Shown here piece by piece: positions 1 to 8,577 of a stretch of DNA of 64,000 bases; the stretch's first letter is position 1; every line of letters begins with the position of its first letter. The stretch lies in assembly GCF_008079445.1 (NCBI RefSeq), contig NZ_VRYH01000001.1, positions 372,001 to 436,000 of the forward strand, written 5' to 3'. A program made the position numbers and the translations under genes. The notes under the pieces were generated by a model. It did no database searches. It saw only the letters and a list, made by a program, of their open reading frames with translations, and had not been told where the DNA came from. This DNA is from Aidingimonas lacisalsi. GTDB lineage: Bacteria > Pseudomonadota > Gammaproteobacteria > Pseudomonadales > Halomonadaceae.

Positions 1-3000
1 CACCGCAGGGGCGTGCCGTCTGGGGGCTGGAACGCCCTCACTGGCATGCTGTGACTCAGCCGCTACCCATGCGATGTAACGCTTGCGGCCAGCGCCACCA
101 GATAGCACATGAACAACAAGAGCATTGGCAGGGCATGAACTGCCTGCAGCCTCAATGCGGCGGCGAGCTGACCCTGTCCAGCCGGTTCAAGTGGGCCCTG
201 CCACCCTCCAGTAACTCCCCGACTCGCCTCGTCAGTCACGAGCACACCGGCCTGCTGGAAAGCGACGAGCGCGCACGCATCGAACGCTCCTTCATCAGCG
301 GCCAGCGCCCTTGGGATATCAATCTGCTCTCGGCCACGCCGACACTGGAAATGGGCATCGACATCGGCAATCTGTCATCGGTGCTGTTGTGTTCGACGCC
401 GCCCTCTCAGGCCAACTATCTGCAGCGCATCGGTCGTGCCGGCCGCCGCGACGGCAATGCCCTGAACGTGACCATCGCCAACGCCGCGCCTCATGATTTG
501 TATTTTTACGCCGAGCCCCGCGAAATGATGGCCGGCAACGTGCAGCCGCCGGGGGTCTTTCTGCAGGCCACTGCCGTGCTGGAACGCCAACTGATGGCCT
601 TTGCCTTCGACCATTGGGTGGCCGAGGCGGCCCGCGGCAGCAAGCTGGACGAAACGATGCTGCCGATACGCCTGTCGTCCGTGCTGGACAACATGCGGCG
701 CGAGGATCGCAACGGTTTTCCCCATACCTTGCTGGCGTTCATCGATCACCATGAAGCTTGGCTATTCGAGCAGTTCTGTACGCTATTTCCGGCGCTGGAT
801 AGCGAAGCCAGGACCCATCTGCATGCCTACTTCACCAATGACGAAACCACCGAAGGCAGTCTACGCTACCGCATCAACAACCGTCTTCACGACAAGGCGA
901 AGCAACGCCAGAGTTGGCGGGAGACCATCAAGGCGCACAAGAAGCAGCTGGAGCGTCTTCGCCAGCAGCCTCAGGATGATGCCATTCAGGAAGCCATGGA
1001 GGCCATCGAAACCGAACGACGCGCCCTGATGGAAATGGCCAGGCGGCTGGACGCCCAGCACACCCTCAACTTCTTCACCGATGAGGGGCTGTTGCCCAAC
1101 TACGCCTTCCCGGAGGAAGGCGTCACACTCAACGGGGTGGTGATTCGTTCGGTACGCCAGGCGGAACGCGAAGACACCACCTCCACCGATAACGCCAAAC
1201 CTGTCCGGGCCAACAAGCCGGCGAAGTCCTACGAGGTGGTGAGTTATGACTTTCAGCGCCCGGCCCAGAATGCCCTGGTCGAACTCGCCCCGGAAAATAC
1301 CTTCTATGCCGTGGGTCGGGCATTGAAGATCGACCAGGTGAACATGCGTCTGAGTGACGTCGAGACCTGGCGACTGTGCAACCACTGCCATTACAGCGAG
1401 AATATCGGCAGCGGGGATCTGCATGGCGCCTGCCCGCGTTGCGGCAGCCCGCAGTGGGCCGACAGCGCCCAGAAACGCCAGTTGCTGCGGCTTCGCGAGG
1501 TCACCGCGACGGTGCGGGACCGTGACAGCCGCATCGGCGATGACAGTGAACAGCGCGAGCCGTCCTTCTATGTTCGCCAGTTGCTAACCGATATCGCGCC
1601 GCACAGCGCCCGTTTCTCCTATCGCCTCAATGACCCGGAGTGCCCTTTCGGCTTCGAATATATCCCCCGGGCGCGCTTTCGCGAGATCAACTTCGGTCGC
1701 CACGATGACCAGGCACCCTCGCTCAAGGTAGCCGGGGAGGAACAGCCGCGGAGCGGATTTCGTGTCTGCAAGCACTGCGGCAAGGTGCAACGCCCCAAAA
1801 TGAAACCCAGCGAGCGTCACCAGCGCTTCTGCAAGAAAGCCCAACGCGGCGCCGTCGAGCAGGAAGATGATTTTCTGGACAGTCTCTTCCTGTACCGCGA
1901 GTTGTCATCCGAAGCACTGCGCCTGCTGTTGCCGCTCTCGGATATCGCCATGTCCGATACGGCACGCCATTCGCTGATTGCGGCCCTTCACCTTGGGCTG
2001 AAAAAGCACTTCCATGGCAACGTGGATCACCTCAAGGTGACCGAACAACAGACACCGAGCCAGGGAAGCGAGCCTTCACGCCATTACCTGGTGCTGCACG
2101 ACAGCGTCCCGGGCGGTACAGGCTACTTGAAGGAATTGATGCAGTCGCCGGAGACCCTGCTGGCCATGTTGAGCAAGGCCCATGACCATCTGAGCCAGTG
2201 TGACTGCCAGCACGATGAGCAGCTCGATGGCTGCTACCGTTGCCTGCTCGCCTATCGCGAGAGCCGCAACATGGTGCATATCTCGAGGCGTCGCGCCATG
2301 GAGTTGCTGGAGCGTATCTTGAGCCGGCGCGACTCGCTGATCACCATCGATGGCCTGGAACAGATCGACCTCAATGCACTGGTGGAAAGCGAGCTGGAGC
2401 AGCGCTTCATCGATTACCTCGCCCACCAGGAATCCGACATTCGCTTGATGCCCGAGCTGCACGAGGGCACACCTGGCTGGAGGCTGACGATCACCACCGG
2501 CCGCGAAGAAGATGGTACGCCCCGTTTGGCCAGTTGGCGCATCGAGCCTCAGCGCAATCTGGGGCCGGCGGATGAAGTGATGTTGGCAACCCGACCGGAC
2601 TTCGTACTGTGGCCCACCAGCGAGAGCAACCGCCATGCACGACCGGTGGCACTCTACCTGGATGGTTTTCAATACCACCACGACCAACTGGATGATGATA
2701 CGGCCAAGCGCCAAGCAGTACTGGCATCCGGTCGCTTTCATGTATGGACGCTGGGCTGGCGTGACCTGGAAAACGCCGAGCTGGAGGTGCCGCTATGGCA
2801 GCGCGAGCCAGCACAGCATCTGGGCGCTATCTATCAAGGGCTTGCCACCAGGCTGGGTACCACCAGCCGCCATGATGGCCTAAAAGACCTCAAGGCAAGT
2901 TCACTGAAGTGGTTGCTGGCCTATTTACGCACCCCCATCGGGACGGCACAGACATTGGCCCAGGCTGCGCTCGGCCAGGCCTTTCACTGGCTGGACGAGC

Positions 3001-3767
3001 GCACCCTCAAGGAGGCCGGTCTGCGCCACACCATCGACCTGGAGCTCGCCGAGAATGCGCCGAATGCCGTTCGCCACACCCTCGTGCCCGACTCCCGCCA
3101 GGTGCTGCTCGGCGGCGTGATGAATGCGCTGGGCAACAGCGATGCTTCTGGAGATTCGGCAAGCAGTGAGGTCACGGTCAGCATTTCGGCTCAGGCCATA
3201 CAGAACGCCCAGCGCCTGAGCCGGGAGCTGCACGTTCACTTGAGCCTGGATGATCGCCACCTGCCCGACAGTGCCGAAGGCGAGGCACGCTGGCGGGCCT
3301 TCTGGCATGCAGCCAACCTGCTGCAGTTCGTGCCGCGCTTTTCAATCTGCTCGGTACGTGGGGTGGAGAAGGGCGTGGTCAGCGATATGGTGGCGGAATG
3401 CGCTAGTTTGACGTCCATCAGTTGGCAATCCAAGCACGAAAATACCGCAGAAGACACTGACGCCGGCTGGCAAGCATTGATGGCGGATGACCTGACCCTG
3501 CTGTCCGGAGAGTTTGTCGAGCAACTGGCCAGCCGTGGTCTGCCGGTACCCACCCCAGGGCTGGATGTGCTGGACAAATCGGGAGAAGCTTCCATTACCT
3601 TGGAGCTGGCCTGGGAGTCGGCTCGCGTCGCCGTGGCGCTGGAAGAGGACCTCCCCGATGACTGGCAAACCGTGCTGTCAGATTGGCAGCTGGTGACAAC
3701 ACAGGACAAAGCCGCCATAGAGACACTGATGGGCTGGCTTGGCGCCGAGACAAGGAGTGAACCATGA
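1..3767 (+). CDS. Giant SF2 helicase with DUF1998, DruE-like (5'-truncated)
   Basis: The reading frame is open to base 1, so the gene starts outside the window and the Walker A/DEAH half is not visible. About 1255 residues remain. Seen in order: a helicase C-terminal half with SATPTLEMGIDIG (about nt 330-370) and the motif VI box QRIGRAGR (about nt 424); a coiled, charged stretch; Cys clusters CNHC/CPRCG (about nt 1378-1446) and CKHCG (about nt 1768); a DUF1998-type Cys block CDC...CYRC (about nt 2200-2245); then a PDFVLWP...LDGFQYH segment (about nt 2590-2670) resembling a Vsr/DUF559-like PD-(D/E)XK nuclease core. Very large DEAD/DEAH-DUF1998 helicases of this plan include DruE of Druantia anti-phage systems; that specific assignment is inference. 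It is translationally coupled (ATGA overlap) to the next gene. Alternatives are other MrfA/DISARM-related DUF1998 helicases. Confidence 0.75.
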   Translation, partial: PQGRAVWGLERPHWHAVTQPLPMRCNACGQRHQIAHEQQEHWQGMNCLQPQCGGELTLSSRFKWALPPSSNSPTRLVSHEHTGLLESDERARIERSFISGQRPWDINLLSATPTLEMGIDIGNLSSVLLCSTPPSQANYLQRIGRAGRRDGNALNVTIANAAPHDLYFYAEPREMMAGNVQPPGVFLQATAVLERQLMAFAFDHWVAEAARGSKLDETMLPIRLSSVLDNMRREDRNGFPHTLLAFIDHHEAWLFEQFCTLFPALDSEARTHLHAYFTNDETTEGSLRYRINNRLHDKAKQRQSWRETIKAHKKQLERLRQQPQDDAIQEAMEAIETERRALMEMARRLDAQHTLNFFTDEGLLPNYAFPEEGVTLNGVVIRSVRQAEREDTTSTDNAKPVRANKPAKSYEVVSYDFQRPAQNALVELAPENTFYAVGRALKIDQVNMRLSDVETWRLCNHCHYSENIGSGDLHGACPRCGSPQWADSAQKRQLLRLREVTATVRDRDSRIGDDSEQREPSFYVRQLLTDIAPHSARFSYRLNDPECPFGFEYIPRARFREINFGRHDDQAPSLKVAGEEQPRSGFRVCKHCGKVQRPKMKPSERHQRFCKKAQRGAVEQEDDFLDSLFLYRELSSEALRLLLPLSDIAMSDTARHSLIAALHLGLKKHFHGNVDHLKVTEQQTPSQGSEPSRHYLVLHDSVPGGTGYLKELMQSPETLLAMLSKAHDHLSQCDCQHDEQLDGCYRCLLAYRESRNMVHISRRRAMELLERILSRRDSLITIDGLEQIDLNALVESELEQRFIDYLAHQESDIRLMPELHEGTPGWRLTITTGREEDGTPRLASWRIEPQRNLGPADEVMLATRPDFVLWPTSESNRHARPVALYLDGFQYHHDQLDDDTAKRQAVLASGRFHVWTLGWRDLENAELEVPLWQREPAQHLGAIYQGLATRLGTTSRHDGLKDLKASSLKWLLAYLRTPIGTAQTLAQAALGQAFHWLDERTLKEAGLRHTIDLELAENAPNAVRHTLVPDSRQVLLGGVMNALGNSDASGDSASSEVTVSISAQAIQNAQRLSRELHVHLSLDDRHLPDSAEGEARWRAFWHAANLLQFVPRFSICSVRGVEKGVVSDMVAECASLTSISWQSKHENTAEDTDAGWQALMADDLTLLSGEFVEQLASRGLPVPTPGLDVLDKSGEASITLELAWESARVAVALEEDLPDDWQTVLSDWQLVTTQDKAAIETLMGWLGAETRSEP

Positions 3768-5926
3768 GCGAGATCACCGTCGCGATCTCTCAGGAATTTC
3801 TGGAAGCGTACGCGCAGATTCCTCGCCGCAAGCAGGGCAAGGTAATGAACATGGTCACCAAGTTCCGCGAGAATCCACGCTCGCCGGGACTCAACTACGA
3901 GACCCTGGCCACGACCGATCCTAACCTGCGCTCGATCCGAGTCGATGACGAATATCGAACCATCGTACTCAAGCCTGAACGAGGCAATGTCTATGTGCTG
4001 CTGTGGGTCGACAAGCACGACGATGCCTATGCCTGGGCCTTCCGCCATCGGGTCGATATTCACCCCCAGACCGGCAGTCTGCAGATCCTCTCGTCCTCGA
4101 CGGAACAGGTGGCTGACGAGGAAGCCACCCACACCATCGAAGAACAACACGATACTCGGGAGACTCAGCCGATCTGCCAGGCCAGAGAGCGCGAATTGCT
4201 CCGACTAGGGGTGCCAGAACCGTTGATCTCCGAGGTACAACAGTTGACCTCTGTCGCGGCGCTGGAGGCTCTCTCCGCTCGCCTGCCCACCGAGGCGCTG
4301 GAAGCCTTGATGTTTCTTGCCCATGGCGAGCCCCTTCAGGAGGTGCTGGAAACCTACGGGGTCCCCGATACTCAGACGCCGGTCGATCGCGAGGATTTCG
4401 CCACTGCCCTGCAACGACCGGATAGTCAGCGCCGTTTTCGGGTCGTGGAGGAAGAGCACGAACTACAACATATGCTGCAGGCTCCCCTGGCTCATTGGCG
4501 CGTTTTCCTGCACCCCAGCCAGCGCCAGCTGGTCGAGCGCCACTGGAATGGCGCGGTTCGAGTGCTCGGCGGTGCCGGAACCGGCAAGACCGTGGTAGCC
4601 ATGCACCGAGCGCGCTGGCTGGCCCGGCGCCTGGTCGATGACATGGCCGACGATGGGCAGGGTAGGATTCTGGTCACGACCTTCACCCGTAACCTGGCCA
4701 CGGATATCGAGCACCAGCTCCGAGAGCTTTGTCGTGATGACGAGATGGCTCGCCTCGAGGTCATCAATATCAACCGCCTGGTATCACGTCTGATCAAACG
4801 CGATGGTGCACCGAGACTGGTCTACCCCTCGGACAAGGGCTACCAGCAAGCCTGGAAGCGGGCCATGCAGCTGCAGCCTGATGATCCCGACCTACCCGCC
4901 AGCTTCTACGGGGAAGAATTCCAGCAGGTGATCCTGCCTCAGCATGTGATGACACGACAGGACTACTTCCGCGCATCACGCGCCGGTCGCGGAGTGGCCC
5001 TCAACCGACGTCAGCGTGCGGCGATATGGCCCGTTTTCGAGGAAATGCGCGCGCAACTCAGCCATGCCCGTCTACGGCCTTTCGAAGATGGCGTTTTCGA
5101 GGCCATCAGCATGGTCGAACGCGGTGAATTGGACGCTATCTGGTCACATGTGATCGTCGATGAAGCGCAGGATTTCGGCGCCGAGACACTCACTCTGTTG
5201 CGCCACCTGGTGCCGGAAGGCCGCGATGACCTTTTCATCGTGGGTGACGGTCATCAGCGTATCTATGGTCGTCGAGCATCCCTCTCGCGTTGCGGTATCA
5301 ACATTCGAGGGCGCGGCAAGAAACTGCGCATCAACTACCGCACCACCGAACAGACCCGCCGCTTCGCCGTAGCTCTGCTGGAAGGCCAGGCCATCGACGA
5401 CCTGGACGAAGGTAGCGACAGCCAGCAAGACTATCGCTCACTGCTGCAGGGCGAGATACCTCAGGTTCATCACTATCCGGATTTCGACGCCGAGATGGAT
5501 GCGCTCGCCGAGCATCTCAAATTCCATCTGGCACGACATGACAAGGACGCCCGAGAGAGCCCGGGCGCCGATAGCTGTGTGACAGCCCGCACTCAGAGGC
5601 TGCTCGATCGCATCCACGCCGCATTGCAAACGCGCGGCGTGACGACACGCCCCATTTCCCGAGACACGCCGGACGATCCGGAGCAGGAAGGCGTGCGACT
5701 CGCGACCCTGCATCGTGTCAAGGGGCTCGAGTTTCGCGAGATGCATATCGCCTGTGTCAACGCCGGTGTGATTCCCGCGAAGCACACCGGGCGGACCGAA
5801 GACCCGGTGGAAAAGCGTCAACGTGAACTCAACGAGCGTGCCTTGCTGCATGTGGCCGCTACGCGTGCCATTGAACGCCTATTCATCACCAGTAGCGGAC
5901 AGCAAAGTGACTTCCTCAAACAATAG
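3764..5926 (+). CDS. RelE/ParE-fold plus UvrD/REP-type helicase fusion
   Basis: A 720-residue protein. Residues 1 to about 105 have the look of a RelE/ParE/HigB toxin-fold domain (short helices, then SIRVDDEYRTIVL and VYVLLWVDKHDDAYAWA). After a linker comes an SF1 helicase core: Walker A GGAGTGKT (about residue 268), TTFTRNLA, DEAQDF (about 466), NYRTT (about 524), LHRVKGLEF (about 648) and a final VAATRA box (about 695). It is shorter than UvrD and seems to lack large 1B/2B insertions. The start overlaps the upstream helicase stop by 4 bp, and an AAGGAG lies 7 bp upstream, so the two are one operon. Such pairing with a DUF1998 helicase suggests a nucleic-acid-targeting defence module; whether the RelE-like part is an active RNase or only a binding fold cannot be told. 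Confidence 0.8.
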   Translation: MSEITVAISQEFLEAYAQIPRRKQGKVMNMVTKFRENPRSPGLNYETLATTDPNLRSIRVDDEYRTIVLKPERGNVYVLLWVDKHDDAYAWAFRHRVDIHPQTGSLQILSSSTEQVADEEATHTIEEQHDTRETQPICQARERELLRLGVPEPLISEVQQLTSVAALEALSARLPTEALEALMFLAHGEPLQEVLETYGVPDTQTPVDREDFATALQRPDSQRRFRVVEEEHELQHMLQAPLAHWRVFLHPSQRQLVERHWNGAVRVLGGAGTGKTVVAMHRARWLARRLVDDMADDGQGRILVTTFTRNLATDIEHQLRELCRDDEMARLEVININRLVSRLIKRDGAPRLVYPSDKGYQQAWKRAMQLQPDDPDLPASFYGEEFQQVILPQHVMTRQDYFRASRAGRGVALNRRQRAAIWPVFEEMRAQLSHARLRPFEDGVFEAISMVERGELDAIWSHVIVDEAQDFGAETLTLLRHLVPEGRDDLFIVGDGHQRIYGRRASLSRCGINIRGRGKKLRINYRTTEQTRRFAVALLEGQAIDDLDEGSDSQQDYRSLLQGEIPQVHHYPDFDAEMDALAEHLKFHLARHDKDARESPGADSCVTARTQRLLDRIHAALQTRGVTTRPISRDTPDDPEQEGVRLATLHRVKGLEFREMHIACVNAGVIPAKHTGRTEDPVEKRQRELNERALLHVAATRAIERLFITSSGQQSDFLKQ

Positions 5927-6027
5927 CCCTACTAATAATGACATCGGGTCGCGCCCCCCTATAGAGTTCCCATAGGTTTCGTAGAAGTCCAAGCTATCAT
6001 GGCACGAACCATGACTTATCAACCATC

Positions 6028-6055
6028 GGCTCTGAGGGTAATACTGCTCAGAGCC
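6028..6055. repeat. 9-bp inverted repeat between defence operon and mobile element
   Basis: GGCTCTGAG and CTCAGAGCC form a perfect stem around a 10-base loop. It sits about 100 bp past the helicase stop and 37 bp past the end of the opposing YagK-like gene, so it may terminate either transcript, but no T run follows on either strand. It could also mark the edge of the mobile element. Confidence 0.5.
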
Positions 6056-6091
6056 TGACGGATGACTAGAGTATACAAGGCTATTTACGGT

Positions 6092-6751
6092 TCAGTTCAG
6101 ACTGGTACCGAAAGCCCGCATCCCCCGGCCGTAGCGCTTTGTCTTAGCCTTGCACAGGTAGGAAGCTCGATAGAAGGCCCTCTGGAAGCTCTCGGCATCA
6201 TCCCTGTCGATCCAGTACATTGGGTTCTTCGGTACATGTATCCATGGCTCCTGGAAGTTCCACTGAACGCCCAGTGCGCTATACCAGGCCCGAGAGATAC
6301 GGTTGATGAGGTTCTCGTTGGGAGAGCATGCCCTGCCGAGCATGTGGTAGGCATCTCGATTAAGAATCAAGAAGAAGTGGTAGTGAAGCTTGCCATTAGC
6401 GTCCACCTCGCGGCACCAGACGTAACGCACTTTAGTGTCGGATGCCCTACCGCTCCGACGCTTTCGCTCGCGGTCGTTTTTGATGATGGCCTTCAAGGCA
6501 TCAATGAATTTCATGATCAAACTTTTATGATCTTCCACTGACATCGTGTTGCTGATCGCTGTAGGAATGACCGGCTCAAACCGGATAGCAAGCACTCGGG
6601 GATAGTCATACAACGCCTTCTGAAGCGTCAAATAGGTCCCCTCAAGATACTCGGTCACCATCGGTAAATACTTCGTTTGGACGTCCATGCCGCTGAATGA
6701 AGTGTCGTTGTTCAAGTGCAGGTTAGGGTTGTAAGGGTGCCGCAGTGACAT
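6092..6751 (-). CDS. YagK/YfjJ-type (inovirus Gp2-like) replication protein
   Basis: A 219-residue protein starting at an ATG preceded by AGGAG at 8 bases; upstream in-frame codons lack this site. It resembles the YagK/YfjJ C-terminal family found in cryptic prophages, P4-like satellites and inovirus Gp2. The conserved part includes RYVWCREVDANGKLHYHFFLILN, whose H-x-H pattern resembles the HUH of rolling-circle initiators, and a later Trp-rich WYSALGV...YWIDR segment with a final ASYLCKAKTK. A role in replication initiation of the element is inferred from the family, not shown. A long imperfect inverted repeat lies in its leader, and an AlpA gene sits upstream on the same strand. GC is lower than in the chromosomal core. 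Confidence 0.8.
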   Translation of the reverse strand: MSLRHPYNPNLHLNNDTSFSGMDVQTKYLPMVTEYLEGTYLTLQKALYDYPRVLAIRFEPVIPTAISNTMSVEDHKSLIMKFIDALKAIIKNDRERKRRSGRASDTKVRYVWCREVDANGKLHYHFFLILNRDAYHMLGRACSPNENLINRISRAWYSALGVQWNFQEPWIHVPKNPMYWIDRDDAESFQRAFYRASYLCKAKTKRYGRGMRAFGTSLN

Positions 6752-6771
6752 GTCATATCTCCTGTTCTCAC

Positions 6772-6812
6772 ATGGAACTACCGATGGCCAACAAGCCATG
6801 GGTAGTTTCCAT
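6772..6812 (-). repeat. Imperfect 17-bp inverted repeat in YagK-like gene leader
   Basis: Arms at 6772-6788 and 6795-6812 pair with one mismatch and one bulge around the loop CAACAA. It begins 21 bases upstream of the YagK-like start codon. It could be an attenuator stem, a protein-binding site or a replication-origin stem-loop. A small palindrome ATAGATCTAT follows at 6848-6857. The rest of 6813-7076 holds no gene I can support. Confidence 0.6.
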
Positions 6813-7076
6813 AGGCATGGTCAATTCTCCAGCTGCACGATGGATTCATAGATCTATAGGCGGGAGTTACTTTATGTCCCCTTTCCCTGTTAGATACGGG
6901 GCTAGGTACCTTCCTCCACTCTTACAAGTATTTAATGGAGTTGATAATAATAATTAAACAAGGGTCAGAGACGCTGATTCAGATACTAGCAATGCGGGTT
7001 GGCTCTGGTAAACGAAGGTAGTGGATGGTGGAAAACCAGCTCTGCAATTACATCATTTAACTCTCACTTCTTCACT

Positions 7077-7274
7077 TCACACTGAATCTATATCCCTCCG
7101 CTCTATGGACTCCTGTATCCAGGTATCGATTTCATCCTCCACCCAGGCAACAGCTCGAGTTCCGAGTTTTATAGGTTTTGGAAACTTCCCCTCGTTTATG
7201 TACTTGTATACCGTGGACCTGGCAAGCCCGGTACGGTCCATGACGTCTTTAATTCGGATTAATTTAATGCTCAT
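7077..7274 (-). CDS. AlpA-family helix-turn-helix regulator
   Basis: A 65-residue protein with the standard AlpA layout: IRIKDVMDRTGLARSTVYKYINEGKFPKPIKLG...VAWVEDEIDTWI. This is the short MerR-like winged HTH used by P4-like prophages and genomic islands to control integrase/excision genes. The start has AGGAG at 7 bases. It lies upstream of the YagK-like gene on the same strand, 325 bp away, the usual satellite order of a small regulator followed by a replication gene. Confidence 0.9.
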   Translation of the reverse strand: MSIKLIRIKDVMDRTGLARSTVYKYINEGKFPKPIKLGTRAVAWVEDEIDTWIQESIERRDIDSV

Positions 7275-7320
7275 AATGAACTCCTGTCAGTCCCTCATGA
7301 GATCAAGAAGTGGAGTATTT

Positions 7321-7509
7321 TTAATTTAAAACTCTTCTCCCCTTACCCACCGCTTTTGAATCAAAGCGCAAACCATGCCTACCTTCACCGAATGAGAAAA
7401 GCGTATAACGTCTAGCCGGGAACATGGCTGTGCAGAAGATCGTGAGGCTCTCAGACTCCCTGCCTTTCCACAAAGTGGCATTGCACTTGCTGTAAGCGCC
7501 CTTATGCAA
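7321..7509 (-). CDS. Possible 62-residue ORF upstream of alpA, unknown
   Basis: An open frame with only a TTG start (an in-frame stop lies four codons upstream) encoding a Cys/Arg-containing peptide with ATLWKGRESESLTIF and a basic tail. It is on the same strand as alpA and ends 46 bp before it. P4-like elements often carry short poorly conserved proteins here (for example Ash/Icd-like), but I do not recognise this one and no strong ribosome-binding site is seen. Confidence 0.2.
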   Translation of the reverse strand: MHKGAYSKCNATLWKGRESESLTIFCTAMFPARRYTLFSFGEGRHGLRFDSKAVGKGRRVLN

Positions 7510-7620
7510 CCTTGCTATTCACCTATGGCATTACCTTTTCAAGACTAGGTAGTGCGTTTCTATATCTCTACTTCCCAAGCTATACAAAGCAATATCAATT
7601 AGTTATGTTGATAACAGCAA

Positions 7621-7685
7621 CGTTGTTACGTCACGTGGTAACGTTACGTTGTTACGTACCGTTGTTTTGACACGTTGTTATGCTA
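7621..7685 (+). repeat. Array of five 13-bp direct repeats (iteron/operator-like)
   Basis: Five units start at 7621, 7634, 7647, 7660 and 7673 with exact 13-bp spacing. Units read CGTTGTTACGTCA, CGTGGTAACGTTA, CGTTGTTACGTAC, CGTTGTTTTGACA and CGTTGTTATGCTA; the core is CGTTGTTA. A short inverted repeat GTTAT/ATAAC precedes at 7602-7615. The array ends 64 bp before the RHH-like gene. Direct repeats of this kind serve as replication iterons or as cooperative operators for small DNA-binding proteins. Confidence 0.85.
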
Positions 7686-7749
7686 ACCTAGCAAGGACCC
7701 CTAGCGGGCTAGCCCACAAACACAACCTTAACCTAAAGAGAAAATAGAA

Positions 7750-8457
7750 ATGACAGGCTTAATCCAGTGGTTAAAAGCTAATGACGAAGAACAACATAAT
7801 TGGGCCTTAGAATACCTTCAAAAAAAGGGGTTTTATACATTCCCCTTTCCTCCAACCTGCTATGAATATTTGATTCAGCTTGAAAAAAACAACAACACCA
7901 ACCCTAACTATATCCTTGCAGTAAATTCCATGAAGTCTGCTTGGCGACAAAAAAAGGCCAGAGCAAAAAGAAAAGGGAAAACAGAATTCAGCTTGACAAT
8001 AAATAAAGAAAAAAAGAGAAAACTGAACAGCCTCGCAAAGAAAAAAGGTAAGACACTGGGCGAAACGCTAGAAGAGCTGATAGACGATGAAGCCCAAAGA
8101 GATGAAGAGCGGAGAAATGAAATCAAAAGGCAGAAAGAGATATTTTCACAACGACTCAAAATAACAAGGGAATCTCACAAGCGTAAAATTTTTGAAATTG
8201 AAATGTACACGAACATTCTCCTATACCTGCTAGAGGAGAATTTGAACAAAATGATCCAATACGAAACGGATGCCTTCAAGGCTAATCACCCCTCAATTCA
8301 TACACACATCGGAACTAAAGAATTTAAAGAAGAAAGATTATCATATGAAAGCGAAACCATAAAAAAAGCCTTGAGAAAAGTCCAATCTTGGACTCCAAAG
8401 ACATTCCCATTGGACATAGTGACAAAACTTAATACGAAACAATTAATTAGCGAATAA
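7750..8457 (+). CDS. Ribbon-helix-helix-like, coiled-coil-rich element protein
   Basis: A 235-residue Lys/Glu-rich protein of notably low GC. Residues about 60-118 hold a basic AWRQKKARAKRKGK segment followed by EFSLTINKEKKRKLNSLAKKKG and TLGETLEELIDDE, a strand-helix-helix pattern like RHH DNA-binding folds; the AWRQKK lead-in recalls MatP-type proteins. Residues about 118-160 look like a charged coiled coil, and a hydrophobic helix NILLYLLEENL follows. The gene starts 64 bp after a five-unit 13-bp repeat array, which suggests autoregulation, partition or origin binding. The ribosome-binding site is weak (AAGAG). Base use marks it as foreign to the core. I cannot name its family with certainty. 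Confidence 0.65.
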   Translation: MTGLIQWLKANDEEQHNWALEYLQKKGFYTFPFPPTCYEYLIQLEKNNNTNPNYILAVNSMKSAWRQKKARAKRKGKTEFSLTINKEKKRKLNSLAKKKGKTLGETLEELIDDEAQRDEERRNEIKRQKEIFSQRLKITRESHKRKIFEIEMYTNILLYLLEENLNKMIQYETDAFKANHPSIHTHIGTKEFKEERLSYESETIKKALRKVQSWTPKTFPLDIVTKLNTKQLISE

Positions 8458-8545
8458 GGATAAAAACGTATAAAAATTCTTCCTAGGTTTGTCACTCATT
8501 TTTGTAGCGTTGCTTGATTAAACTAGCCAAGAAATCCGTACTGGT

Positions 8546-8577
8546 GCAGACTCAGATCCCCAAGCATTTGAGTCTGC
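8546..8577 (+). terminator. 9-bp stem-loop downstream of the RHH-like gene
   Basis: GCAGACTCA pairs with TGAGTCTGC around a 14-base loop, 88 bp after the stop codon. There is no clean T run directly after it, so it may be a factor-dependent terminator or a transcript-stabilising hairpin. Confidence 0.4.

Noticed and set aside
3236-4150. A 304-codon minus-strand frame across the two helicase genes
   Set aside because: Antisense to both genes' overlap; composition artefact.
5927-6091. tRNA gene as integration target beside the mobile element
   Set aside because: No cloverleaf or TTCGANNC loop could be fitted; the stem-loop at 6028 is too small.
7621-7685. CRISPR array
   Set aside because: Units are 13 bp with no spacers and no cas genes; fits iterons or operators.
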